Source of the DNA: Leptotrichia sp. oral taxon 847
Lineage (GTDB): Bacteria; Fusobacteriota; Fusobacteriia; Fusobacteriales; Leptotrichiaceae
Reading direction: 5' to 3'
Length of the DNA stretch: 64,000 nt
Assembly: GCF_001553645.1 (NCBI RefSeq)
Contig: NZ_CP014231.1
Coordinates: forward strand, 930,001 to 994,000
The translations under genes were made by a program, and so were the position numbers. Of this stretch, positions 9,467 to 17,316 are shown piece by piece. Under the pieces are notes generated by a model. The model was not told where the DNA came from and did not search any database. It worked only from the letters and a program-made list of their open reading frames with translations. The stretch's first letter is position 1, and each line of letters begins with the position of its first letter.

Positions 9467-10003
9467 TTAATTCTCCTTACTCATCTGTTTCTTTTTCTCA
9501 GCTTTTATAAAAGCAACTATAGATATAATCGCAACTAAAATTATCCAAACCCAATCTTTATATATTTCACTACTTATTTTAAAGACTCCCATCCACGAAT
9601 AAGATAAACCTTCTAAAAATGGTAATTTTTGCTCTTTTTTCAAATAATAAACTACCAAAACTACATCAACAAAGTATACTGCAATCATGGAAAAAATTGT
9701 AATTACAGGAATTCCTTTTGTAATATCCCTCATTGGCAAAGCCTCATATTTTGGATTTAGTAAATTTTCATTTTTAGCATTTGCTCCAAATTTACTTTGA
9801 CGCATAGGTTTGACAATATTTTTTCTTTCTGTCTCTGTCTTTTTAATTTTTATTCCAAATATCCAGCCAAAAAAAACTATAAAAAATATAATTATAGAAA
9901 TTATTTTATATCCTAAAAAAATCATCGAAAATCCTAAGCAAATCATAGTTGCAACAATAGAACTTAACCCTGCAAATAAAATTCCATTTAAATATCTCTT
10001 CAT
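9467..10003 (-). CDS. Hypothetical four-helix membrane protein
   Basis: An unrecognised 178-residue integral membrane protein. Hydrophobic segments lie at about residues 5-27, 30-50, 98-122 and 150-168, with a basic loop (KIKKTETERKN) after the second and a Lys-rich C-terminus. It starts 16 bp after the stop of the interrupted membrane gene at 10020, so the two are probably one transcript. No transport or enzyme motif is seen. Confidence 0.6.
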   Translation of the reverse strand: MKRYLNGILFAGLSSIVATMICLGFSMIFLGYKIISIIIFFIVFFGWIFGIKIKKTETERKNIVKPMRQSKFGANAKNENLLNPKYEALPMRDITKGIPVITIFSMIAVYFVDVVLVVYYLKKEQKLPFLEGLSYSWMGVFKISSEIYKDWVWIILVAIISIVAFIKAEKKKQMSKEN

Positions 10004-10019
10004 AAATAATCCCTTTCAT

Positions 10020-10796
10020 CTAATTTTTATTCAGCTCTTTTATTAAAAAGACTAACAGATTTTCACAGAAAATCTCCATTTCATTTCCAAAAGCTAAAAT
10101 AATATTATTATTTAAATCCTTTACAAATATCACTCCATCTGCTACACCAATTATATATTCTTCCCAGTTATATATTTCATCATCAAATGTAATATTTTCT
10201 TTCGAAACTTTTATTTTCTTTAAATTATCAAAATTCTCAATTTGCTTCTTGTCTGAGAAAAGACTGAAACTTAATTTATGTGATTTTCTAAATAGAAACT
10301 CCTCACTTCCCCCATTTTCAATCTTTTCTAATGCACTTGGATAATTCTGTTTTACAAAATCTTCCTGAAATAAATCAAAAGCATCTTTTTTATACCCCCC
10401 TGCATTGATTTTTTCCCACTTTCCTTCGTTAGATTTGAAAAAAATGGCTGTAAATGTATTTCCCACCATATATACTTCCTTCGAAAGAAAATATTGCAAA
10501 TTTTTATAATAATTTTTTTCATTTTTTCCTACGCTAAAACCATCATCATAAAAATAAATATTTGGATATTTCTTTTTATAATATGAAAACACAAAGAAAT
10601 CTACTATACCCAATATAATTAATAAAACTATAAAAATTATAACAGTGGAAACATAAAAATTTCTGCTAATTTCAACTGTAAATAATAAAACTACTCATAT
10701 ATTTAATACCAGCAAAGAAATTAAAAATTTTACCGAATTAAAAATTATTTTTAACCAGTTCGCCTTTTCCACTTTTTTAAAATTTTCCTGTAACAT
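10020..10796 (-). pseudogene. Membrane protein gene interrupted by an in-frame TGA
   Basis: ATG 10796 is preceded by AAGGAGTG at ideal spacing and opens a frame that encodes a Lys-rich start and a first hydrophobic segment (FLISLLVLNI). It then meets TGA at 10695-10697. The same frame continues without another stop through a second hydrophobic segment (VIIFIVLLIILG) and 190 further residues to 10020. The full product would be about 258 residues: two N-terminal helices and a soluble domain with mixed strands. Without readthrough only 33 residues are made; a TTG at 10613 could restart the soluble part. The family is not recognised. A sequencing error is an alternative explanation. Confidence 0.65.
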
Positions 10797-10826
10797 ATTT
10801 TTTCACTCCTTCACTATTTCAAATAG

Positions 10827-10847
10827 GTCAGACACTGTCTGACCTTT
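10827..10847. repeat. GTCAGACA inverted repeat, second occurrence
   Basis: A perfect 10-bp palindromic arm pair (AGGTCAGACA / TGTCTGACCT around one base) lies between aroB and the interrupted membrane gene. Its 8-bp core is the same as in the hairpin at 9407-9423. On the minus strand it could help end aroB transcription, although no long T-tract follows. It could also be a protein-binding palindrome. Confidence 0.5.
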
Positions 10848-10893
10848 TCAGTTTTCTCACTTAATCACTTCCATTTTTTACAATTTCAAACAC

Positions 10894-11985
10894 TTACTCA
10901 AAAATCTTTTCCGCCCCAATCTTCATAATCTCAACTTCCCCAATCTCTTTCAAAATTACAAAATTAATCCCATCACTCGTACTTTTCTTATCTCTTTTCA
11001 TAATTTCAGAAATTTCATTTTTTGGATACTCAATTTCAGTCGGCAAATTCAACGCTTTAAGCAATTTCGCAATTTTCACAGCTTCCCCTTCTTTAGTAAA
11101 CCCTTTTTTCTCTCCAATTTTCGTAATATCCACCATCCCAGCAGAAATCGCTTCTCCGTGAGAATATTTTTCATAATTCGTAAACTGCTCTATCGCATGC
11201 CCTATAGTGTGTCCAAAATTTAAAATCATTCTCAGATTTTGCTCTTTTTCGTCCTTTTCCACAACTTCTTTTTTTATTTCACAAGAGCGGTAAACAAGCT
11301 CATTCACATATTTCATCAGGTGCTCTCGCAATTTCTTCTTATAATTTTTATCATCATAGGAAATTTCTACTGTTTCCACTATTTCCACAAGTCTGTCAAA
11401 AAATTTCTTGTCATAAATGCACCCATATTTTACAATTTCCCCAAATCCATCGTAAAAATATCTATCTGTTAATGTATTTAAAAAATAATTATCAATTAAA
11501 ACAAGTTTTGGCTGATAAAACGCCCCAACAAGATTTTTCCCTTCTGGTAAATCAACTCCAACTTTTCCGCCGACACTGCTGTCAACCTGTGAAACTATTG
11601 TTGTAGGAATCTGAATAAAATTAACTCCTCTCAAAAATGAAGCTGCTGCAAACCCAGCAATATCTCCAACAACACCACCACCAAAAGCTACAACCAGGTC
11701 TTTTCTTTTAACACCAGCTTCTACCATTGCTGAATAAATTTCCGGCATAATTCCAATATGTTTATTTTTTTCTCCAGCTTTTAGTACATAAACCGTGTAA
11801 TCAAATCCATTAAACATTTTTTCATAAATATTTTTGTAAATTTCGTTCACATTCGAGTCAGTTATGACAAATAATTTTTCCCCACTATAAATTTCTTTTA
11901 TATATTTTGGAAAATCTTTCGCATAATTTTCTCCAATTAAAATATCATAAGAATTTTTTCCTAAGCCCACATTTAATTTTTTCAT
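10894..11985 (-). CDS. aroB: 3-dehydroquinate synthase
   Basis: This NAD- and metal-dependent enzyme converts DAHP to 3-dehydroquinate, the second shikimate step. The 363-residue length is normal. Signatures: AFGGGVVGDIAGFAAASFLRG (nucleotide-binding and active-site glycines), PTTIVSQVDSSVGGKVGVDL, the metal ligand region LNFGHTIGHAIE and SHGEAISAGM with its His. The neighbours tyrA and the DAHP synthase genes lie upstream on the same strand, giving the order aroF-aroF-UPF0145-tyrA-aroB along transcription. Confidence 0.97.
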   Translation of the reverse strand: MKKLNVGLGKNSYDILIGENYAKDFPKYIKEIYSGEKLFVITDSNVNEIYKNIYEKMFNGFDYTVYVLKAGEKNKHIGIMPEIYSAMVEAGVKRKDLVVAFGGGVVGDIAGFAAASFLRGVNFIQIPTTIVSQVDSSVGGKVGVDLPEGKNLVGAFYQPKLVLIDNYFLNTLTDRYFYDGFGEIVKYGCIYDKKFFDRLVEIVETVEISYDDKNYKKKLREHLMKYVNELVYRSCEIKKEVVEKDEKEQNLRMILNFGHTIGHAIEQFTNYEKYSHGEAISAGMVDITKIGEKKGFTKEGEAVKIAKLLKALNLPTEIEYPKNEISEIMKRDKKSTSDGINFVILKEIGEVEIMKIGAEKIFE

Positions 11986-12086
11986 AAAATTTTCTCCTAA
12001 ATATTATTATAAGTCAAAAGTAAAACTTTGATTACAAAAATTTTTTTGTAAAAATACCACTGTATTTTTTATTCTTTTTATATTTT

Positions 12087-12965
12087 TTAATCTATTTTTT
12101 CTCTTCTTCTAGCAGAAATTATAAACTGTTCTTTTAATGTTCCAATATCGTCATTTTTCAAAGCATCTTTTATTATATCCAATTCATCTTCAAATTGCTG
12201 TATCATTTTCAATAAATTTTCCTTGTTTCCCAAAAATAGTTCCGACCACAAATCTTCGTTAATTTTGGCAATTCTTGTCAAATCCCTATATGAATCTCCA
12301 ATAAATTTATTTGTATCATATTTTTGATTGTCGCTATTTACTAGTGAAACTGCTATTGCGTGAGTAAGCTGACTTGTAAAAGCGATTATTTCGTCATGTT
12401 CTTTAGCTGTTAAAAAACTTACACTTTTAAAGCCCATTTTTTTTATTATTTTGCTCAATAAATCCAAATTTTCTTTTTTATTTTTTTCGTCTTTTATAAG
12501 AATATAATTTGCACCTTCAAACACTCTGCTGTCTGCAAAGTCAATCCCGCGTTTTTCACGACCTGCCATTGGATGACCAAATATAAAATCAATATTTTTT
12601 TCACTTTTTTCAATAATCGGATCTATTTCTTCAATTATTTTTCCTTTAATCCCAATAACATCAGTAATAATTGCGCCATCTTTAAAATTTTCAATATTAT
12701 TTACAAAAAATGATTTGACAATATTCGGATAAAGTGTGATTACGACAAAATCCGATTTTTGCAATGGCTCTTTTGTCTTTACAAATCCTTTGGTTATAAT
12801 ATTTTTCTCTTTAGCTTTTTTCAAAGTTTTCTCGTCAATATCAATTCCATAGATAGTTTTTACGCCAATATTTTTTAAGCCTTGAGCAACTCCCCCACCA
12901 ATTACTCCAAGTCCAACTACTGTTACCGTTAAATCTTCTATATTTTTTAAATTATTTTTTATCAT
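12087..12965 (-). CDS. tyrA: Prephenate dehydrogenase
   Basis: A 292-residue NAD(P)-dependent dehydrogenase that converts prephenate to 4-hydroxyphenylpyruvate, the tyrosine branch. The Rossmann motif VVGLGVIGGG appears near residue 17, GHPMAGREKRGID carries the catalytic His region, and a helical C-terminal dimerisation domain follows (FTSQLTHAIAVSL, then DSYRDLTRIA). No ACT or chorismate-mutase domain is present, so this is the monofunctional form. It sits 20 bp downstream of a UPF0145 gene and upstream of aroB. Confidence 0.93.
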   Translation of the reverse strand: MIKNNLKNIEDLTVTVVGLGVIGGGVAQGLKNIGVKTIYGIDIDEKTLKKAKEKNIITKGFVKTKEPLQKSDFVVITLYPNIVKSFFVNNIENFKDGAIITDVIGIKGKIIEEIDPIIEKSEKNIDFIFGHPMAGREKRGIDFADSRVFEGANYILIKDEKNKKENLDLLSKIIKKMGFKSVSFLTAKEHDEIIAFTSQLTHAIAVSLVNSDNQKYDTNKFIGDSYRDLTRIAKINEDLWSELFLGNKENLLKMIQQFEDELDIIKDALKNDDIGTLKEQFIISARRREKID

Positions 12966-12985
12966 ATCTATCTCATTTCACCATT

Positions 12986-13315
12986 TTACTCTTCTATCAC
13001 AACGGCAGTACCACTGCAAGTAACCATAAGCATTCCATTATCCGCACCTAACACTTCATAATCCATTTTTACTCCAACAATAGCACTCGCTCCTATTTTT
13101 TTCGCTCTTTCTTTCATTTCCTCCAAAGCTTCTGTTCTAGCCGAAGACAATTCTTTTTCATACCCTTGGGATCGCCCCCCGAAAAAGTTTCTAAGTCCCG
13201 CTCCTAAATCTTTTAAAAAATTAACTCCTGTTATAACTTCACCAAAAACAATTCCTTTATACTCCAATATTTTTTTATCTTGAACCTTATTCGTAGTTGT
13301 TATAATCATAATCAT
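12986..13315 (-). CDS. UPF0145 (YbjQ-like) protein
   Basis: A 109-residue protein of the YbjQ/UPF0145 family, annotated in databases as putative heavy-metal binding. Typical features are the N-terminal [23 protein letters not shown] block, the [17 protein letters not shown] helix and the C-terminal [16 protein letters not shown] strand pair. Members form pentameric rings; the role is unknown. GGAG with 4-nt spacing favours the first of two close ATGs. It is embedded between aroF and tyrA (27 and 20 bp gaps), so it is likely part of that operon. Confidence 0.85.
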   Translation of the reverse strand: MIMIITTTNKVQDKKILEYKGIVFGEVITGVNFLKDLGAGLRNFFGGRSQGYEKELSSARTEALEEMKERAKKIGASAIVGVKMDYEVLGADNGMLMVTCSGTAVVIEE

Positions 13316-13342
13316 TCATCTCCATTCATCATATTTATAAAA

Positions 13343-14368
13343 TTATTTTATTTTGAAAGTTTTTCCTAAAACATTTGCAATTTTTTCCACATTTATCATC
13401 AAGTGCTCAAATACTTCTTCTTTTAACGATTGTGGTCCATCTGACAACGCTTTATCCGGCTCTGGATGAACTTCCACCATAAGTCCGTCTGCTCCCGCTG
13501 CAATTCCCGCCATTCCTAGCGGCTCAACCATCCAGTATTTTCCAGTCGAATGTGCTGAATCCACTATTATCGGTAAATGTGTCAATTTTTTTATCATTGG
13601 CACTGCGTTTAAATCTAGCACATTTCTATATGCGGTCTCGTAAGTTCTTATCCCTCTTTCACAAAGAACTACATTTTCATTTCCGCCAGCCAAAATGTAC
13701 TCTGCCGACATCAGCCATTCCTCAATAGTTGCACTCAGTCCTCTTTTCAAAAGCACTGGAATATTTGTTTTTCCCACTTCCTTTAGAAGATCAAAGTTTT
13801 GCATATTTCTTGCTCCCAATTGAATCATATCAAGATGTGGTCCAAACTCGTAAAGTTGAGAAATTGACATCACTTCACAGATTATTGGAAGCCCTGTTTC
13901 CTCTTTTGCTTTTTTCATAAGCTCTATTCCTTCCATTCCCAGACCTTGAAATGAATACGGTGATGTTCTTGGCTTAACGACTCCTCCTCTTAGCATTGTT
14001 GCCCCATATTTTTTTACTATTCTTGCGGTCGTTAAAATTTGTTTTTCATTTTCAACTGAACAAGGTCCTGCCATCATCACAAGATTATTTCCTCCAATTC
14101 CAACATCTCCCACTTTTACAATCGTGTCTTTTGGATGAAATTTTCTACTTGCCCTTTTGTACGGTTCTTGCACTCTTTGCACATCAATTACATATTCCAA
14201 AGACTGAATGTGTTTAATATCAATGGTACTAATATCTCCTACCAATCCCAAAATTGAATATTCCGCTCCAATAATCGGTTTTACTTTAACGTTATTTTCT
14301 GTTTCCAGTCTTTTTATCAATCTATCTAACACACTCTTATCAATACTTCCGTCTATTTTTATAATCAT
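13343..14368 (-). CDS. aroF: 3-deoxy-7-phosphoheptulonate synthase (type I-beta), copy 1
   Basis: DAHP synthase condenses PEP and erythrose-4-phosphate, the committed shikimate step. The 341 residues split into an N-terminal ferredoxin-like/ACT-type regulatory domain (about 1-65) and a TIM-barrel catalytic domain. Visible motifs are AGPCSVE, GGVVKPRTSPYSFQG, QLGARNMQNFDLLKEVG, LLKRGLSATIEEW, ERGIRTYE, DSAHSTGKYW and the metal-binding MVEVHPEPDKALSDG. This layout matches the tyrosine/phenylalanine-regulated Thermotoga-type enzyme. It is followed downstream by the UPF0145 gene and tyrA. It is nearly identical in the catalytic part to copy 2. Confidence 0.95.
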   Translation of the reverse strand: MIIKIDGSIDKSVLDRLIKRLETENNVKVKPIIGAEYSILGLVGDISTIDIKHIQSLEYVIDVQRVQEPYKRASRKFHPKDTIVKVGDVGIGGNNLVMMAGPCSVENEKQILTTARIVKKYGATMLRGGVVKPRTSPYSFQGLGMEGIELMKKAKEETGLPIICEVMSISQLYEFGPHLDMIQLGARNMQNFDLLKEVGKTNIPVLLKRGLSATIEEWLMSAEYILAGGNENVVLCERGIRTYETAYRNVLDLNAVPMIKKLTHLPIIVDSAHSTGKYWMVEPLGMAGIAAGADGLMVEVHPEPDKALSDGPQSLKEEVFEHLMINVEKIANVLGKTFKIK

Positions 14369-14478
14369 AAATTCACTTCCTTTTTACTTTAAATCAAATC
14401 TATCAATTCTTGTTTTATTTTTTCTTTTACATCATCCCACAAATGTTCAATTTTTACCTAAAAAAATCTTTTCAAATC

Positions 14479-15495
14479 CTACTTAAAAGTTTTTCCCAGT
14501 ACATTTGCAATTTTTTCCACATTTACCATCAAATGCTCAAATACTTCTTCTTTTAACGATTGTGGTCCATCTGACAACGCTTTATCCGGCTCTGGATGAA
14601 CTTCCACCATAAGTCCGTCTGCTCCCGCTGCAATTCCCGCCATTCCTAGTGGCTCAACCATCCAGTATTTTCCAGTCGAATGAGCTGAATCCACTATTAT
14701 CGGTAAATGTGTCAATTTTTTTATCATTGGCACTGCGTTTAAATCCAACACATTTCTATATGCGGTCTCGTAAGTTCTTATCCCTCTTTCACAAAGAACT
14801 ACATTTTCATTTCCACCAGCCAAAATGTACTCTGCTGACATCAGCCATTCCTCAATAGTTGCACTCAGTCCTCTTTTCAAAAGCACTGGAATATTTGTTT
14901 TTCCCACTTCTTTTAAAAGATCAAAGTTTTGCATATTTCTTGCCCCCAATTGAATCATATCAAGATGTGGTCCAAACTCGTAAAGTTGAGAAATTGACAT
15001 CACTTCACAGATTATTGGAAGCCCTGTTTCCTCTTTTGCTTTTTTCATAAGTTCTATTCCTGCCATTCCTAGACCTTGAAATGAATACGGTGATGTTCTT
15101 GGCTTAACGACTCCTCCTCTTAGCATTATTGCCCCATATTTTTTTACTATTCTTGCGGTCGTTAAAATTTGTTCTTCATTTTCAACTGAACAAGGTCCTG
15201 CCATCATCACAAGATTATTTCCTCCAATTTCAACATTTCCAACTTTTACAATCGTGTCTTTTGGATGAAATTTTCTACTTGCTCTTTTATACGGTTCCTG
15301 CACTCTTTGCACATCCAGTACACCATCAATTGACAAAACTCTGTTTACATCTACAACACTCGTATCCCCAACTAACCCAACTATTGTATATTCGCTTCCA
15401 TATGACAAATGTGGCTTTAAATTAAGCTCTTCCACTCTTTTCAACAATTTTTCCATATTTTCTTGTGAAACATTTGCATCTACTTTTATAATCAT
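14479..15495 (-). CDS. aroF: 3-deoxy-7-phosphoheptulonate synthase (type I-beta), copy 2
   Basis: A tandem paralogue of the DAHP synthase at 13343. It is 338 residues with the same catalytic motifs. Residues from about 62 onward differ from copy 1 at only a handful of positions (for example Asp/Asn, Thr/Ile and Glu/Ala swaps), whereas the N-terminal regulatory domain is clearly diverged (MIIKVDANVSQENMEKLL versus MIIKIDGSIDKSVLDRLI). The likely meaning is two isozymes with different effector sensitivity but a homogenised catalytic core. GGAGG precedes the ATG. A terminator-like hairpin lies 39 bp upstream of the start codon. Confidence 0.95.
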   Translation of the reverse strand: MIIKVDANVSQENMEKLLKRVEELNLKPHLSYGSEYTIVGLVGDTSVVDVNRVLSIDGVLDVQRVQEPYKRASRKFHPKDTIVKVGNVEIGGNNLVMMAGPCSVENEEQILTTARIVKKYGAIMLRGGVVKPRTSPYSFQGLGMAGIELMKKAKEETGLPIICEVMSISQLYEFGPHLDMIQLGARNMQNFDLLKEVGKTNIPVLLKRGLSATIEEWLMSAEYILAGGNENVVLCERGIRTYETAYRNVLDLNAVPMIKKLTHLPIIVDSAHSTGKYWMVEPLGMAGIAAGADGLMVEVHPEPDKALSDGPQSLKEEVFEHLMVNVEKIANVLGKTFK

Positions 15496-15533
15496 AGATT
15501 TTCCTCCATTTATTTTTTATTTATTTATAACAA

Positions 15534-15557
15534 AAAAACTCTCTTTGATAGGAGAGT
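15534..15557 (-). terminator. Intrinsic terminator upstream of aroF copy 2
   Basis: On the minus strand, ACTCTC, an 8-nt loop and GAGAGT are followed by seven T. It ends 39 bp before the aroF start codon. It either ends the short transcript predicted from 15685 or acts as an attenuator of aroF. No T-box consensus or leader peptide rich in Phe or Tyr was found next to it. Confidence 0.7.
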
Positions 15558-15685
15558 TTGTAAATCGCACTTAATATTATACAGTGAACTACTCCCACTT
15601 GTAGAAGAGGGAGCTTCTTGGGAAGTATCTGCTTTTGCTAGCCAAATATATTTACCAAGCTCTTTGGGCAGTCCCTGCCCTGACT
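15535..15685 (-). ncRNA. Candidate orphan TnpB-type guide RNA (reRNA/omegaRNA-like) transcript
   Basis: On the minus strand a TTGAAA / 17-nt / TATAAT promoter (15720-15692) is followed by a roughly 150-nt segment that ends at an intrinsic terminator (15557-15534). The segment contains GGGCAGGGACTGCCC, then AAGAAGCTCCC, a short hairpin with GGGAG, and TAGTTCAC at 15584. This last part resembles the conserved right end of IS605/IS1341-type elements, which doubles as the 3' part of the TnpB guide-RNA scaffold. About 24 nt lie between TAGTTCAC and the terminator, where a guide would sit. No tnpB gene is in the window. The assignment rests on remembered motif similarity. Confidence 0.4.
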
Positions 15686-15691
15686 ATGAAT

Positions 15692-15720
15692 ATTATACCA
15701 TATAAGAGCTGTTATTTCAA
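15692..15720 (-). promoter_or_regulatory. Sigma70-type promoter within the IS605-like relic
   Basis: TTGAAA (15720-15715) and TATAAT (15697-15692) with an exact 17-nt spacer on the minus strand. It would drive the short reRNA-like transcript and, on readthrough, aroF copy 2. This is the best promoter in the 1.1-kb stretch upstream of aroF. Confidence 0.55.
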
Positions 15721-15732
15721 GCTATATTCTGC

Positions 15733-15776
15733 AATTCATCTCCCACTTATAGAAGAAGGAGAATTCTTGCTAAATA
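15733..15776 (-). repeat. Second, degraded IS605-type right-end relic
   Basis: On the minus strand AAGAATTCTCC, CTTCTATAAG and GTGGGAG repeat the hairpin region seen at 15584-15620 with substitutions. The terminal TAGTTCAC is decayed (TGAATTGC). Two successive right-end relics suggest nested or repeated insertions that have lost their genes. Confidence 0.4.
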
Positions 15777-15910
15777 TTGTTAAAATTTATAAATTATCAA
15801 TTTTAAAAAAAATTTATTAAAAGCCAACAACTACTAAAATTATGTGAAATACACATATTTTCCTACCAAATAACTACATTTTATAATTTTTATCTCTACT
15901 TTACTTCCAA

Positions 15911-15930
15911 AATTTGCAAAAGTGCAAATT
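15911..15930. promoter_or_regulatory. Perfect palindrome, possible operator
   Basis: AATTTGCA-aaag-TGCAAATT is a perfect 8-bp inverted repeat in an otherwise featureless AT-rich stretch about 420 bp upstream of aroF copy 2. It could bind a dimeric regulator or form a small hairpin. No further support is visible. Confidence 0.3.
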
Positions 15931-16129
15931 ACACCTACTATCCTACATTTTTTTATTTTTTACCTAATTATTTTAACAAAAATATATTTAATTGTCAACT
16001 TGTGAAATTTAAACCATCGGAGTAAAATATTTACAGATAATTTTTAATTTCAATATTTTTTAATTTATTTTTGTTTACAAAATGTTATTTTGCTAAATAT
16101 AGTTTTTTATCTTTTTACATAAGGGGAAA

Positions 16130-16245
16130 GGACCGCCATTTCCCCTTATATCCCCACGCTCGTCTAAGCATTTTTTTGAAGCAAAGCCGAAACTCGCACT
16201 AAACGTGCTCAGACAGTCGTCTTTACTCCAAAAAAATCACGACAC
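16130..16245 (-). repeat. Structured intergenic repeat, inverted copy
   Basis: Read on the minus strand this segment contains GACTGTCTGAGCACG, TAGTGCGAGTTTCGG, an A-rich block and GACGAGCGTGGGG. It matches the order of blocks in the plus-strand copy at 16266-16396 and in the copy at 38328-38450. The two neighbouring copies face each other. It is more GC-rich than its surroundings and has no reading frame of note. Confidence 0.55.
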
Positions 16246-16265
16246 CTTTTGTATAATAGTAAAAT

Positions 16266-16396
16266 TTAAACCGTCGGAGCATTTTTATGTGCTGACAAAA
16301 CTGTCTGAGCACAATCAGTGCGAGTTTTTTGGCAGTGCATAAAAATGACGAAGACTAGCCGGGGTGCAGGGGTGCGGCGATGAGCACTTCTGCTTA
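16266..16396 (+). repeat. Structured intergenic repeat, copy 2
   Basis: It begins ACCGTCGGAGCATTTTTATG and contains a long imperfect hairpin: CATTTTTATGTGCTG pairs with CAGTGCATAAAAATG, and CTGTCTGAGCAC with GTGCGAG lies inside. A GACTAGCC and GC-rich tail follow. The same block order recurs at 38328-38450 and, inverted, at 16130-16245. The rest of 16397-16583 is AT-rich sequence in which I see nothing else. Confidence 0.6.
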
Positions 16397-16583
16397 AAAA
16401 AAAGAAATTATTTTAGTAACTTCGTGGGTTGAATAAAAAACTTAAACTAAAAGTTTTTATTTACACTTAAATGTTTTTCTTTGTTAATTTTTCTCAGTAA
16501 ATTAGATTTTAAGAGAACTCACGCTCATCTAAATATTTTTGCGCATCGATAATTTTAAAAAAAAGTAAAAAAAAAGGAGGAAA

Positions 16584-17300
16584 TTATCCCCCTAGATATG
16601 CTCTTTTTATTTCCGAATTTGTTAAAAGCTCTTTTCCTGTCCCTTCTAAAATTATGCTTCCTGTTTCCAAAACGTAACCTCTGTCAGCGATTGACAGAGC
16701 CATATTTGCATTTTGCTCAACTAATAAAATTGTTACATTGTCCTCTTTATTTATTTTTTTTATTATTTCAAAAATTTCCTGAACTAACAGAGGAGCAAGT
16801 CCCATTGATGGTTCATCTAACAAAAGTAACGACGGATTTGACATAAGCGCTCTTGCCATTGCAAGCATTTGCTGTTCTCCTCCACTCATAGTCCCTGCAA
16901 GTTGTTTTTTTCGCTCTGCTAATCTAGGGAATAATGAAAACATATGCTCCATATCTTTTTTTATTCCAGCTTGATCATTTCTAATAAAAGCTCCCATTTC
17001 CAAATTTTCTAAAACTGTTAGTTCTGTAAAAATTCTTCTTCCTTCTGGAACATGAGCCATGCCTTTATTTACAAGTTTATGAGCTACAGTATTTGTCGTA
17101 TTTTCTCCATTTAATGAGATTTCTCCAGATTTTATTGGAACTAATCCCGAAATTGCATGTAAAGTTGATGTTTTCCCTGCTCCATTTGCTCCAATCAAAG
17201 AAACGACTTCTCCTCTTTTTATATGAAATGAAATACTTTTTATGGCGTGAATTACACCGTAATAGACATTCAAATCATTGACTTCTAAAATATTTACCAA
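16584..17300 (-). CDS. livF: Branched-chain amino acid ABC transporter ATP-binding protein LivF
   Basis: The second ATPase of the Liv importer, coupling ATP hydrolysis to Leu/Ile/Val uptake. I start it at TTG 17300 because AAGGAGG lies 6 nt before it. This gives 238 residues beginning VNILEVNDLNVYYG, the usual LivF length; a longer frame would overlap livG needlessly. Motifs: Walker A GANGAGKTS, signature MSGGEQQMLAMARAL, Walker B LLLLDEPSMGLAP, and an H-loop region ending in VEQNANMAL. It is the last gene of livJHMGF, 16 bp after livG. The substrate class is inferred from family; related HAAT systems carry other amides or amino acids. Confidence 0.93.
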   Translation of the reverse strand: MVNILEVNDLNVYYGVIHAIKSISFHIKRGEVVSLIGANGAGKTSTLHAISGLVPIKSGEISLNGENTTNTVAHKLVNKGMAHVPEGRRIFTELTVLENLEMGAFIRNDQAGIKKDMEHMFSLFPRLAERKKQLAGTMSGGEQQMLAMARALMSNPSLLLLDEPSMGLAPLLVQEIFEIIKKINKEDNVTILLVEQNANMALSIADRGYVLETGSIILEGTGKELLTNSEIKRAYLGG

Positions 17301-17316
17301 TTTTCTCCTCCTTTCT

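Noticed and set aside
15500-15620. T-box riboswitch upstream of aroF copy 2
   Set aside because: A terminator is present, but the conserved T-box sequence and specifier structure were not found.
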